Below, piece after piece: positions 36,358 to 45,388 of a stretch of DNA of 64,000 nt. How positions within the stretch are numbered: position 1 is the stretch's first letter; each line of letters starts with the position of its first letter. The translations under genes were made by a program, and so were the position numbers. The notes under the pieces are model-generated. The model made no database searches, was not told the origin of the DNA, and saw only the letters and a list, made by a program, of their open reading frames with translations. This DNA comes from Mycolicibacterium sp. MU0050 (lineage in GTDB: Bacteria > Actinomycetota > Actinomycetes > Mycobacteriales > Mycobacteriaceae): contig NZ_OY726395.1 of assembly GCF_963378085.1 (NCBI RefSeq), forward strand, positions 4,588,001-4,652,000. The letters are read 5' to 3'.

Positions 36358-37166
36358 CCGCCGTGCCCGCCATCGACTGCCGCCACCTCACCCACCGGTA
36401 CGGCGATTTCACCGCCGTCGACGACCTGACCCTGCGGGTGCGCAGCGGCGAAACCCTGGGCCTGCTGGGTCCCAACGGCGCCGGGAAGACCACCGCGGTG
36501 CGGGTGCTGACCACCCTGACGCCCCCGCAGCAGGGCCAGGTGTCGATCTTCGGCCTGGACACCCGTAGTCGGACCATGGATGTCCGCTACAACATCGGCT
36601 ATGTGCCGCAACAACTCTCGATAGAGTCTGCGCTGACCGGACGACAGAACGTGCAATGGTTCGCGCGCCTCTACGACGTGCCGCGCCGGCACCGGGCCCG
36701 CCGGGTCGGCGATGCCCTGGCGGCGATGAACCTGACCGAGGTGGCCGACAAGCCCGCGTCGACCTACTCCGGCGGGATGGTGCGCCGGCTCGAACTCGCC
36801 CAGGCGCTGGTCAACCAACCCTCGCTGCTCATCCTCGACGAGCCGACCGTGGGGCTGGATCCGATTGCCCGCGACGATGTTTGGACCCAGGTGCAGCGGA
36901 TGCAGGACGACTACGGCATGACGGTGCTGTTGACCACCCACTACATGGAGGAGGCCGACGCCCTGTGTGATCGCGTCGCGCTGCTGCACCAGGGCAGGCT
37001 GCAGGCTGTCGGCACCCCCGACGCGCTCAAGGCCACGGTGGGCGCAGGGGCCAGCCTCGAGGACGTCTTCCGCCACTACGCCGGCTCCCGGCTCGACGAC
37101 GACACCTCCAAGCGCGGGCTGCGCGAAATCCGTTCCAGCCGAAGGACGGCCCGCCGTGGCAGTTGA
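36354..37166 (+). CDS. ABC exporter ATP-binding protein (DrrA-like)
   Basis: This 270-residue ATPase has Walker A LLGPNGAGKTT, the Q-loop region GYVPQQ, the signature STYSGGMVRRLELAQAL, Walker B LLILDEPTVGLDP and the H-loop TTHYMEEAD. This layout is that of DrrA-type ABC-2 exporters for drugs or lipids. The start overlaps the phosphoesterase stop. The permease gene begins inside its 3' end, an 11-base overlap, so the two subunits are co-made. Confidence 0.92.
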   Translation: MTAVPAIDCRHLTHRYGDFTAVDDLTLRVRSGETLGLLGPNGAGKTTAVRVLTTLTPPQQGQVSIFGLDTRSRTMDVRYNIGYVPQQLSIESALTGRQNVQWFARLYDVPRRHRARRVGDALAAMNLTEVADKPASTYSGGMVRRLELAQALVNQPSLLILDEPTVGLDPIARDDVWTQVQRMQDDYGMTVLLTTHYMEEADALCDRVALLHQGRLQAVGTPDALKATVGAGASLEDVFRHYAGSRLDDDTSKRGLREIRSSRRTARRGS

Positions 37167-37968
37167 GTCCCGGCCGCTGTTGTATGCCCCGCGCGGCTGG
37201 CGCCGGGTGCGCGGACTGCTGCAGCGGATGGGCACCTTCGCGCTGGTCGAACTGCAGAAGCTGCGGCACGACCGCACCGAGTTGTTGACCCGGATGGTCC
37301 AGCCCGCGCTCTGGCTGCTGATCTTCGGGCAGACGTTCTCCCATCTGCGCATCATCGACACCGGTTCGGTGTCGTATCTGGCGTTCCTGGCGCCCGGCAT
37401 CATCGCGCAGTCGGCGCTGTTCATCTCGATCTTCTACGGCATCCAGCTGGTGTGGGACCGCGACGCCGGCATCCTGGCCAAGCTGATGGTGACCCCCACC
37501 CCGGCCTCGGCCCTGATCACCGGCAAGGCGTTCGCCGCGGGGGTGCGCTCGATCGTCCAGGTCATCGGGGTGTTGGCCATCGCCTACCTGATGGGTGTCG
37601 CGCTGACGATCAATCCGCTGCGCATCCTGGCGGCGATGGGGGTGGTGGTGCTCGGGTCGGCGTTCTTCGCCTGTCTGTCGATGACCCTGGCCGGGTTGGT
37701 CCGCAATCGCGACCGGCTGATGGGTATCGGCCAGGCCATCACCATGCCGCTGTTCTTCGCCTCGAATGCGCTCTACCCGGTGGAGATCATGCCCGAATGG
37801 CTGCGCTGGCTCTCCGCGGTCAATCCGCTCAGTTACGAGGTGAATGCGCTGCGCGGGCTGCTGCTCGGGACCCCGTCGAACATGGCACTGGACCTCGCCG
37901 TGCTGGTGGTCGCCGCGGTCCTCGGCGTGATCGCGGCGTCGGCATTGCTGCGCCGTCTGGTGCGCTGA
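37156..37968 (+). CDS. ABC-2 type permease (DrrB-like)
   Basis: This 270-residue membrane protein has six hydrophobic segments and the ABC-2 fold: FALVELQKLRHDRTELLTRM before the first segment, FLAPGIIAQSALFISIFYG, the intracellular loop WDRDAGILAKLMVTPTP, and FFASNALYPVEIMPEWLRWL. It pairs with the DrrA-like ATPase to export a lipid or drug-like compound. GTG 37156 lies inside the ATPase gene. It ends the TetR-SDR-MPE-ABC operon. Confidence 0.9.
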   Translation: MAVESRPLLYAPRGWRRVRGLLQRMGTFALVELQKLRHDRTELLTRMVQPALWLLIFGQTFSHLRIIDTGSVSYLAFLAPGIIAQSALFISIFYGIQLVWDRDAGILAKLMVTPTPASALITGKAFAAGVRSIVQVIGVLAIAYLMGVALTINPLRILAAMGVVVLGSAFFACLSMTLAGLVRNRDRLMGIGQAITMPLFFASNALYPVEIMPEWLRWLSAVNPLSYEVNALRGLLLGTPSNMALDLAVLVVAAVLGVIAASALLRRLVR

Positions 37969-38001
37969 GCGGTTTCGGCGCCGCGCAACCCACCAGAATC
38001 C

Positions 38002-38030
38002 TTGACAGATTGTTGGGTTTTCCCAACACT
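38002..38030 (+). promoter_or_regulatory. Promoter with overlapping palindrome, XRE gene
   Basis: TTGACA at 38002-38007 is a consensus -35; AACACT at 38025-38030, 17 bases on, is a weak -10. Between them TGTTGGG-TTTT-CCCAACA (38011-38028) is a perfect 7-base inverted repeat. The XRE ATG begins 8 bases after the -10, so the message is probably leaderless and the gene autoregulated. Confidence 0.5.
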
Positions 38031-38037
38031 TGATTGC

Positions 38038-38310
38038 ATGAGTCCGGTTCGACGGGGGGAATCGCTCCCGATCTACAACCGCCTGGGCGTGCTGCGCGCC
38101 GAGCGGCGGATGAGCCGGGCCGACTTGGCGAACCTCATCGGGGTGAACCCGCAGACGGTCGGCGCACTCGAGCGCGGTGACCATTATCCGAGCCTGGACC
38201 TGGCGTTTCGGATCTGTGCGGTGTTCGAGCTGCCTGTCGAGGCAGTGTTCTCGCGCACCGAGTTCACCCCGCTGTCCGCCGAGGTGTACGGGCGCACGAC
38301 CGCAACCTGA
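38038..38310 (+). CDS. XRE-family small transcriptional regulator
   Basis: This 90-residue protein has a single HTH_3 domain (NRLGVLRAERRMSRADLANLIG, then VNPQTVGALERGDHYPSLDLAFRIC) followed by a short C-terminal FELPVEAVFSRTEF, as in YozG/Cro-like regulators. It probably binds the palindrome that overlaps its own promoter. The next gene, a membrane protein, starts 10 bases downstream; small XRE-membrane protein pairs are common in actinobacteria. Confidence 0.88.
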   Translation: MSPVRRGESLPIYNRLGVLRAERRMSRADLANLIGVNPQTVGALERGDHYPSLDLAFRICAVFELPVEAVFSRTEFTPLSAEVYGRTTAT

Positions 38311-38320
38311 GGAGACGACC

Positions 38321-38872
38321 ATGCCTGAACAGGCGCACGTCGACCACCGCAACATCCTGCAGCGCTACCAGGACTTTCGCACCAGACGCTTCCGCAAGTA
38401 CGAACAGACCTGGGCCACATCGTTGCCGCGCTGGCGCACCCGAGGACGCCGACGGGCCCTGGTGATCGCGGTCGCGGTGTCGTTCCTCGTCATGGCGACG
38501 ACGGCGGTGCTGTGCGCGTTCGGGTTCACCACGGCCGCACTGCTGTGGCTGCCGGCGTGCGCGCTGTTCTTCCCTGCGTGGACGGTGCTGCAGATCGCCT
38601 CGGGCCGACTGGGCGACGCACCCGAGGCCGCCCTCGACGAGTTCGAGGTCGCTCAGCGCAACAGCGCCCGGTCCATCGGGCTGACCATCACGCAGTACCT
38701 GATGCTGATCCCGATCGGCTACCTGCTGATCGGCGCCGTCCATGGACTCGGCGCGGGCGAGGACGTGGCCTACGCCGGCGCCCTGATGGTGTTGACGGTG
38801 CTGCTGATCGGTGGCTGCGCCCCGGCGATGATCCTGGCGTGGGTGCGGCCGGACCCCGTCGCGGAGGACTGA
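38321..38872 (+). CDS. Four-helix membrane protein paired with XRE gene
   Basis: This 183-residue protein has a charged N-terminus and four hydrophobic segments: ALVIAVAVSFLVMATTAVLC, AALLWLPACALFFPAWTVL, TQYLMLIPIGYLLIGAV and MVLTVLLIGGCAPAMILAWV. A soluble segment, GDAPEAALDEFEVAQRNSAR, lies in the middle. GAGGAGA precedes the ATG. No enzymatic motif is recognised. It is co-transcribed with the XRE regulator and is probably its regulated output. Confidence 0.75.
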   Translation: MPEQAHVDHRNILQRYQDFRTRRFRKYEQTWATSLPRWRTRGRRRALVIAVAVSFLVMATTAVLCAFGFTTAALLWLPACALFFPAWTVLQIASGRLGDAPEAALDEFEVAQRNSARSIGLTITQYLMLIPIGYLLIGAVHGLGAGEDVAYAGALMVLTVLLIGGCAPAMILAWVRPDPVAED

Positions 38873-39117
38873 CGCGGAGCCCGTTGCATCAAACGCAACC
38901 GACGCGCCGCGCGGATGCTGCTAGACCCCGGTTGACCGGCACCGACTCCGCCGGGGAGCGGGCCCGGACAGGGGCGAACACGCCGCGGACGGATCACAAC
39001 GCGGTGACAAATCGGCCTCCGGCGTGAAGCGCAATCGTTAGTCAACCGCGATCGCGCGCAGCGGTTCAACAGGCGTTCCACCGGAAAACCCATGGTTCAC
39101 TTGCGTCACACAGGTAA

Positions 39118-40161
<1,044 letters not shown>

Positions 40162-40174
40162 TCCATCACCACCC

Positions 40175-40210
40175 CTGTGGCCCCCGCTTGAGGCGGGGGC
40201 CACAGTATTT
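40175..40210 (+). terminator. Intrinsic terminator after fbpC
   Basis: A 13-base perfect stem (CTGTGGCCCCCGC and its complement) with a five-base loop is followed by TATTTT. It lies 14 bases after the fbpC stop and is a classic Rho-independent terminator. Confidence 0.85.
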
Positions 40211-40277
40211 TGCGGCCCAAACTCCCCTTTGGGCCGCAAAGTGCGAGTGGCTTCCGGTATTTCGTCGATCTCGGCGT
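40211..40277. repeat. Dispersed repeat B, copy 1
   Basis: The element starts with an 11-base inverted repeat, TGCGGCCCAAA-N6-TTTGGGCCGCA, then AAGTGCG, and ends GTCGAT-CTCGGCGT. A second copy lies at 50895-50961. Both sit in the gap between two convergent genes and abut the stop of the minus-strand gene, so they could act as two-way terminators. Confidence 0.7.
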
Positions 40278-40295
40278 AGGAAAGTCCGCGACGGC

Positions 40296-42065
40296 TCAGC
40301 TGTCGCGGAGCCGCTGCCGCAGGCCGGTGGCCCGCACCACCCGTCGGGCCAGGGCCGCGCGGACCTCCGCCTCGGTGCCCACCACCCGCACCCTGGATTT
40401 CGCCCGGGTGACCGCGGTGTAGAAGAGTTCACGGGTCAGCAACCGCGAGTCCTGCGGCGGCATCAGCACCGTCACCTCGTCGGCCTGGCTGCCCTGGCTC
40501 TTGTGAATCGTCATGGCGTGCATGGTCTCGACGTCGGCGAGCCGACTGGTGGCGAAGTCCTGCACCTGCTCCGCGCCGGCGATCGCCACCCGCAGCGCGC
40601 CGCCGGCAAGCACGGTCACACCCATGTCGCCGTTGTACAACCCCAAGCCGTAGTCGTTGGCCGTCACCAGCACCGGCCTGCCCAAATACCACTGGCTCCA
40701 CAACGATTCGCCACTGTGCTCCGACAGCCACCGTTCGACCTGGCGATTCCAGTGCCGGATCCCGACGGGGCCGTCGCGATGCGCGCACAGCAGTCGGTGC
40801 GCCTCGACCGCGGCGAAGGCGCCGGACACATCGCCGGCCGCCGCGGCGGCGCGCACCCGCAGCGCATGCGGGACCAGGATCTCGCGCAACTGCTCGGTGG
40901 GATTGTCGGTGCGCACGAACTCGATGTGCTCGCCGCCGGCGGAAAGGATCTCCATCACCTGATCGGCGTCGCCCCGGCGAATCGCGGTGGCCAGCGCGCC
41001 GATCTGCGCGCCGAACCGATGCGTGGTGGACAGTTCGGCGACGTGGCCCGTGCCGCGCGCACCCAACCCCTCCACCAGATCGGCCAGCACCGCCCCCGCC
41101 TCGACCGAGGCCAGCTGATCGGGGTCGCCGACCAGGATGAGCCGGGTGTCGGGCCGCAACGCCTCGAGCAGCCGCGCCATCATGGTCAGCGACACCATGG
41201 AGGTCTCGTCGACGACGATGAGATCGTGCGGCAGGCGGTTGCCGCGGTGATGTTTGAAGCGCGTCGAACTGTCCATCCGCGCCCCGAGCAGTCGATGCAG
41301 GGTGACGGCCTGCAGACCGGCCAGCCGGGCGCGGTCGGATTCGCCGAGGTTGCCGACCTCCGTTCGCACCGCCTCCTGCAGCCGCGCCGCGGCCTTGCCC
41401 GTCGGCGCCGCCAACGCGATGCGGGGCCGTCGCGCCCCGACGCCCTCGGCCTGCTCGGCGACCAGGGCCAACAACCCGGCTATCGCCGTGGTCTTGCCGG
41501 TGCCGGGACCGCCGGTGAGCACAGTGATCCACTGCGACAAGGCAATTCGCACCGCCGCACGCTGTTCCTCGGAGCCCGGGCGATGGAACACCCGGTCCAA
41601 GCCGGCGGTCAGCACCGACTCGTCGACCGCCGGCGGCGGTGGTCGCACCGCCACCAGGTCCTCACACACCTGCCGTTCCTCGCGCCAGTAGCGGTCCAGA
41701 TACAGCAGCCGGTCCTGCTCGAGGTGCAGCACCGCGCGCTCGGTGAGCAGCGGACTGCGGCGCAACTCCGCCAACCACGCGTCGGTCTCCGGCCAGGGCA
41801 CCGCCCCGGGCAGTTCGCCGCCGTCCAGTTCCGTGGCCACCGTCCGCAGGTCCACGCACACCGAACCGAAGCGCACCGCGCGCACCGCCAACGCCAACGC
41901 CAGCGCGACGAGTTCGCTGGTCTCCTCGGCCTGCGCGGTCAATCGCGTCGCCACGTGCACGTCCGCGGCATCGAGGACCCCCGCGTCGTTGAACGCGCGC
42001 AGCAGCCCCGCGGCATTGAGCGCGCGGCGCCAATGCAGCGTGTCGTCGGGGGCCGGCGCGGTCAT
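40296..42065 (-). CDS. recD: Exodeoxyribonuclease V alpha subunit RecD
   Basis: This 589-residue 5'-3' helicase subunit of RecBCD has Walker A TGGPGTGKTTAIAG (about residue 186), LIVVDETSMVSLTMM as motif II, LVGDPDQLASVEAG as motif III, and the C-terminal MTIHKSQGSQADEV and LFYTAVTRAKSRV. The ATG overlaps the recB stop by four bases. In mycobacteria RecBCD serves single-strand annealing rather than the main recombination route, which uses AdnAB. It is the last gene of recC-recB-recD. Confidence 0.95.
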   Translation of the reverse strand: MTAPAPDDTLHWRRALNAAGLLRAFNDAGVLDAADVHVATRLTAQAEETSELVALALALAVRAVRFGSVCVDLRTVATELDGGELPGAVPWPETDAWLAELRRSPLLTERAVLHLEQDRLLYLDRYWREERQVCEDLVAVRPPPPAVDESVLTAGLDRVFHRPGSEEQRAAVRIALSQWITVLTGGPGTGKTTAIAGLLALVAEQAEGVGARRPRIALAAPTGKAAARLQEAVRTEVGNLGESDRARLAGLQAVTLHRLLGARMDSSTRFKHHRGNRLPHDLIVVDETSMVSLTMMARLLEALRPDTRLILVGDPDQLASVEAGAVLADLVEGLGARGTGHVAELSTTHRFGAQIGALATAIRRGDADQVMEILSAGGEHIEFVRTDNPTEQLREILVPHALRVRAAAAAGDVSGAFAAVEAHRLLCAHRDGPVGIRHWNRQVERWLSEHSGESLWSQWYLGRPVLVTANDYGLGLYNGDMGVTVLAGGALRVAIAGAEQVQDFATSRLADVETMHAMTIHKSQGSQADEVTVLMPPQDSRLLTRELFYTAVTRAKSRVRVVGTEAEVRAALARRVVRATGLRQRLRDS

Positions 42066-45000
42066 CGCTGCACCGCCGCACCGTCGAGCAGATCCGACAG
42101 GGCGAGCACCAGCCGCGCCGGCGGCCGCCAGCTGAACACGCCGGTGCGGTGGCCGTCGACCACCGGGGTGTCGGGGCCGCACATCCCGCGCAGGAACAGA
42201 TACAGCACCCCGCCCAGATGCCGCTCGGGTTGATAGTCCGGTAACCGCCAGCGCAGATAGCGATGCAGGACAACGTTGTACAGCAGCGCCTGCAACACGT
42301 AGTCGGAGTGCAGCATCGCCGCGGTCAGCTGGGCGTGGTTGTACTCGTCGGCCACCGCGCGCCGGTCCTCGCCGAGCCGGTTGGTCTTGTAGTCGACCAC
42401 CACGAACCGATGCCCGACGGCGGGGTCCGGGACCCGCAGCACCGCATCGATGGAACCGGACAGGTACCCGCGCAGGGTGGCCGCGGCCAGCGCGGGGGCG
42501 CGCAACTGGTCGGCGTACGCGCGCAACGGGTCGCCGTCGCCCAACTCCGCGGCCAACAGGTCGCCGACCTGCGCCAGCGTCACAGTGTCCGGATGCGGGT
42601 CGAAATCGCCGCCGGCCAAGGGGATTTCGAACTCCAACTCGCGAAGACGATCGCCCCGGCCAATGTCGCGCAGCCGCAGGTCGGCGGCCAGTTCACCCAG
42701 CGGGGTGTCGTGCACCGGCACCAGGGCCGCCGCGATGTCGGCCACCTCCGCATCCACCGGCCACCAGGCGAAGTGCCGGGCCACGTGCGCGGCGAGTTCG
42801 GCTTCGAGGTCGGCGGCCAGCGGGTCGGCGGTCTCCAGCACCGCATGCACCAACGAACCGAAGGTCGCCCCGCCGGGCAGATCGATCATCGGCGATCGCA
42901 CCCCCTCGGGGTGCGTGGCGTCCGGCGCCGACCCGGTGGCCGGAGCCTCGACCTCGTCGTCCTTGCCGACCGCCTCCGGCTCGCTGCTCACCCCGACCGG
43001 GCTCTGATGCGAGGACCGGACCAGGGCCGAATACGACGTCCGCCGCCAACTCGAGTCGAGCGCACGGTCGAACGTGCGGACCGCCAAGCCCTCCGGCGGG
43101 GAAATCGGCCGCAGCTTCGACACCTCCGCGACGACCGACTCCTCGACGACGGGCCCGCCGGCACCCTGCCACGCCGCGAACAACCGGTACGCGTCCGCGT
43201 CGGTGATGCCGGCCTCGCAGCGGTCCGGCACCGCGGCCTCGCCGGGCCGTCGCCCGCGCAGCAGCCGGGACAGGCCCCCGTTGACCTCGTCCCAGGACGG
43301 CGCCCACCACGCGGTCACCTGGGATTTCGCCCGGGTCAGCGCCACGTAGGCCAGCCGGAGTACCTCCCCGGCCGATTCCGCGGCGGCGCGGGCGGCGGCC
43401 TCGGCGTACCCCGGGCTGCCGGCGCCGCCGATGTGCAGACACCGCTGCCCGGACTCGTCGTGAAACAACACCCGGTCGGCAGACCTAATGTTGCGATTGA
43501 ACATGAAGGGCAGATACACCACCGGGAACTCCAGGCCCTTGCTGCCCCAGTACGTCATGATCTGCACGGCGGCGGTCTCGCTGTCCAGCCGTCGGTTACG
43601 TTCCGCGCCGGTGCTGGCGGCCCGCTGCCCGCGCAGCAGTTCGGCCAGCGCGGGCAGGGACAACCCGTCCCGGTGCGCGGCGTCCTGGAGGAGGTCGGCC
43701 AGGTGCGCAAGGTCCGTCATCCGCCGGGCACCCCCGGACTCGGCCAATACCCGCCGCCCCATACCGGCCAGATTCGCGGACTCGAAGACCGCGGCCACCC
43801 CGAGCCGACGCACCCGATCCGCCCAGTCCCGCAACGTTTCCGCGACCCGGTCGGTCAGCGCGTCCCCACCCGCGGCCAGGCTCGACCCCGTCTCACCGAA
43901 GAAGCTCGTGAGCGCGGCGGCGCGGACCAGCGCGGGCCGATGCGTCTGTTCCATGGCTTCGATCAGGCACAACCAGTCGTTGGCCGCCGCCGAGGTGAAC
44001 ACATCGGCATCCCCGGAGTACACCGACGAGATGCCGAGCGCGGCCAGCGCGTCTCGGCACGGTGCTGCGTCCCACCGATTCTGCACGATCACCGCGACGT
44101 CGCGGGCCGTGAGCGCGGCACCGTCGAAAGTTGCTCCACTGGTGAGCAATCGGGCGATGTCGGCGGCCAGGTCCTTGGCGATGTGCAGCCGCAGATCCGC
44201 GATCGGGATGGTGTCGTCGTCCTGCTTCCGGAACTGCGCGCGGCCGACGACGCGCAACCGGAACGGATCGTTGTGCGGGGCACCGGCGAGCCGATGGGTC
44301 TGGTGGTGAGCCCGGACGTCTCCGACGACGATGTCGGCGTCGCCGAGCTGCGCCCCGCGCAGCACCGCCTGGACCGCGTCGACGAGCGGTTTGTCGCTGC
44401 GCCAGTTGGTGTCCAGGGTGCGTCGGTCGCCGGCGCTGTGCGCCGCCGCCAGATACGTGACGATGTCGCCGCCGCGAAACGCGTAGATCGCCTGCTTCGG
44501 GTCGCCGATCAGTACCAGGGTGCAGGCGCCGGCGAACGCCCGCTCGATCACCTGCCACTGGATGGGGTCGGTGTCCTGGAACTCGTCGACCAGGACGATG
44601 CGCCAGCGCCGCCGCATCCGGGTCCGCGCCGGGGCGTCGTGCTCCTGCAACGCGTCGGCGAGCCGACTGAGCAGGTCGTCGTAGCCTTGGATGCGCAGCC
44701 GACGCTTGCGGGGCTCGATCTCCGCGAGCACCCGACGGACGAAGTCCAGCCGGACGGCGGCATCCGAGTCCGCCGGGGCTTCGACCGGATGAATGGCCGT
44801 GCCCGGGTTGCCCACTGCGTCGCGCGCCAGGTCGAGCGCCTCCTGGCGGGTCATCGGCGGTGCGACCTTCTGCTGGCCGAAATGGGCCAGGTACACGTCG
44901 TCGACGATCTCGGCGATGAGGTGGTCGAGAGACTCCACCAGTTGCACATCCGGGTCGCCGTCACCGGCCACGCCCAGCGATCTGAGCACGATCTGGCAGA

Positions 45001-45388
45001 ACTGGTGGGTGGTCGCGATGGTCGCGGAATCGAAGTCCGCCAGGGCATGCCGCAGCCGGCGGGCCCGGGTGGCCAGTTCCTCCGGCGCCGCGTTCAACAG
45101 GTGGGCGATCAGGTCGTTGGCCGGCTCGACGGGCGCCCCGGCGGTCTCGACGGCGTTGAAGACCTCGACGGCCTCCACCAACTGCGCGCGCACCCGCTCC
45201 CGTAGTTCGCGGGTGGCCGCCCGGCTGAAGGTGATCAGCAGCATCTCGTCGAGCGTCGCGTGGCCCTCGGCGAGATAGCGGGTGACCAGCGCCGCCAGGG
45301 CGAAGGTCTTTCCGGTTCCGGCGCTGGCCTCCAGCACAGTGGTGGAGTTCGCGGCGGGCAACGGACCGAACAGGTCGAAGGGCTTCAT
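42062..45388 (-). CDS. recB: Exodeoxyribonuclease V beta subunit RecB
   Basis: This 1108-residue UvrD-type helicase-nuclease has Walker A ASAGTGKTFALAAL near residue 22, TTHQFCQIVL, LVDEFQDTDPIQWQV as motif II, LIGDPKQAIYAFRGGD as motif III, and VYLPF plus RLAYVALTRAKSQV towards the end of the helicase. The C-terminal RecB nuclease domain keeps its metal and catalytic residues in GSIDAVLRVPD and VVDYKTNRLG (about residue 1000). So both activities should be intact. It overlaps recC and recD by four bases each (ATGA). Confidence 0.95.
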   Translation of the reverse strand: MKPFDLFGPLPAANSTTVLEASAGTGKTFALAALVTRYLAEGHATLDEMLLITFSRAATRELRERVRAQLVEAVEVFNAVETAGAPVEPANDLIAHLLNAAPEELATRARRLRHALADFDSATIATTHQFCQIVLRSLGVAGDGDPDVQLVESLDHLIAEIVDDVYLAHFGQQKVAPPMTRQEALDLARDAVGNPGTAIHPVEAPADSDAAVRLDFVRRVLAEIEPRKRRLRIQGYDDLLSRLADALQEHDAPARTRMRRRWRIVLVDEFQDTDPIQWQVIERAFAGACTLVLIGDPKQAIYAFRGGDIVTYLAAAHSAGDRRTLDTNWRSDKPLVDAVQAVLRGAQLGDADIVVGDVRAHHQTHRLAGAPHNDPFRLRVVGRAQFRKQDDDTIPIADLRLHIAKDLAADIARLLTSGATFDGAALTARDVAVIVQNRWDAAPCRDALAALGISSVYSGDADVFTSAAANDWLCLIEAMEQTHRPALVRAAALTSFFGETGSSLAAGGDALTDRVAETLRDWADRVRRLGVAAVFESANLAGMGRRVLAESGGARRMTDLAHLADLLQDAAHRDGLSLPALAELLRGQRAASTGAERNRRLDSETAAVQIMTYWGSKGLEFPVVYLPFMFNRNIRSADRVLFHDESGQRCLHIGGAGSPGYAEAAARAAAESAGEVLRLAYVALTRAKSQVTAWWAPSWDEVNGGLSRLLRGRRPGEAAVPDRCEAGITDADAYRLFAAWQGAGGPVVEESVVAEVSKLRPISPPEGLAVRTFDRALDSSWRRTSYSALVRSSHQSPVGVSSEPEAVGKDDEVEAPATGSAPDATHPEGVRSPMIDLPGGATFGSLVHAVLETADPLAADLEAELAAHVARHFAWWPVDAEVADIAAALVPVHDTPLGELAADLRLRDIGRGDRLRELEFEIPLAGGDFDPHPDTVTLAQVGDLLAAELGDGDPLRAYADQLRAPALAAATLRGYLSGSIDAVLRVPDPAVGHRFVVVDYKTNRLGEDRRAVADEYNHAQLTAAMLHSDYVLQALLYNVVLHRYLRWRLPDYQPERHLGGVLYLFLRGMCGPDTPVVDGHRTGVFSWRPPARLVLALSDLLDGAAVQR

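Noticed and set aside
38883..38899. GTTGC...GCAAC inverted repeat after the membrane gene as terminator
   Set aside because: A five-base stem is too weak to call.
42263..45205. Very long open frames opposite recB and recC
   Set aside because: They are antisense shadows caused by high GC at third codon positions, with no ribosome sites or motifs.
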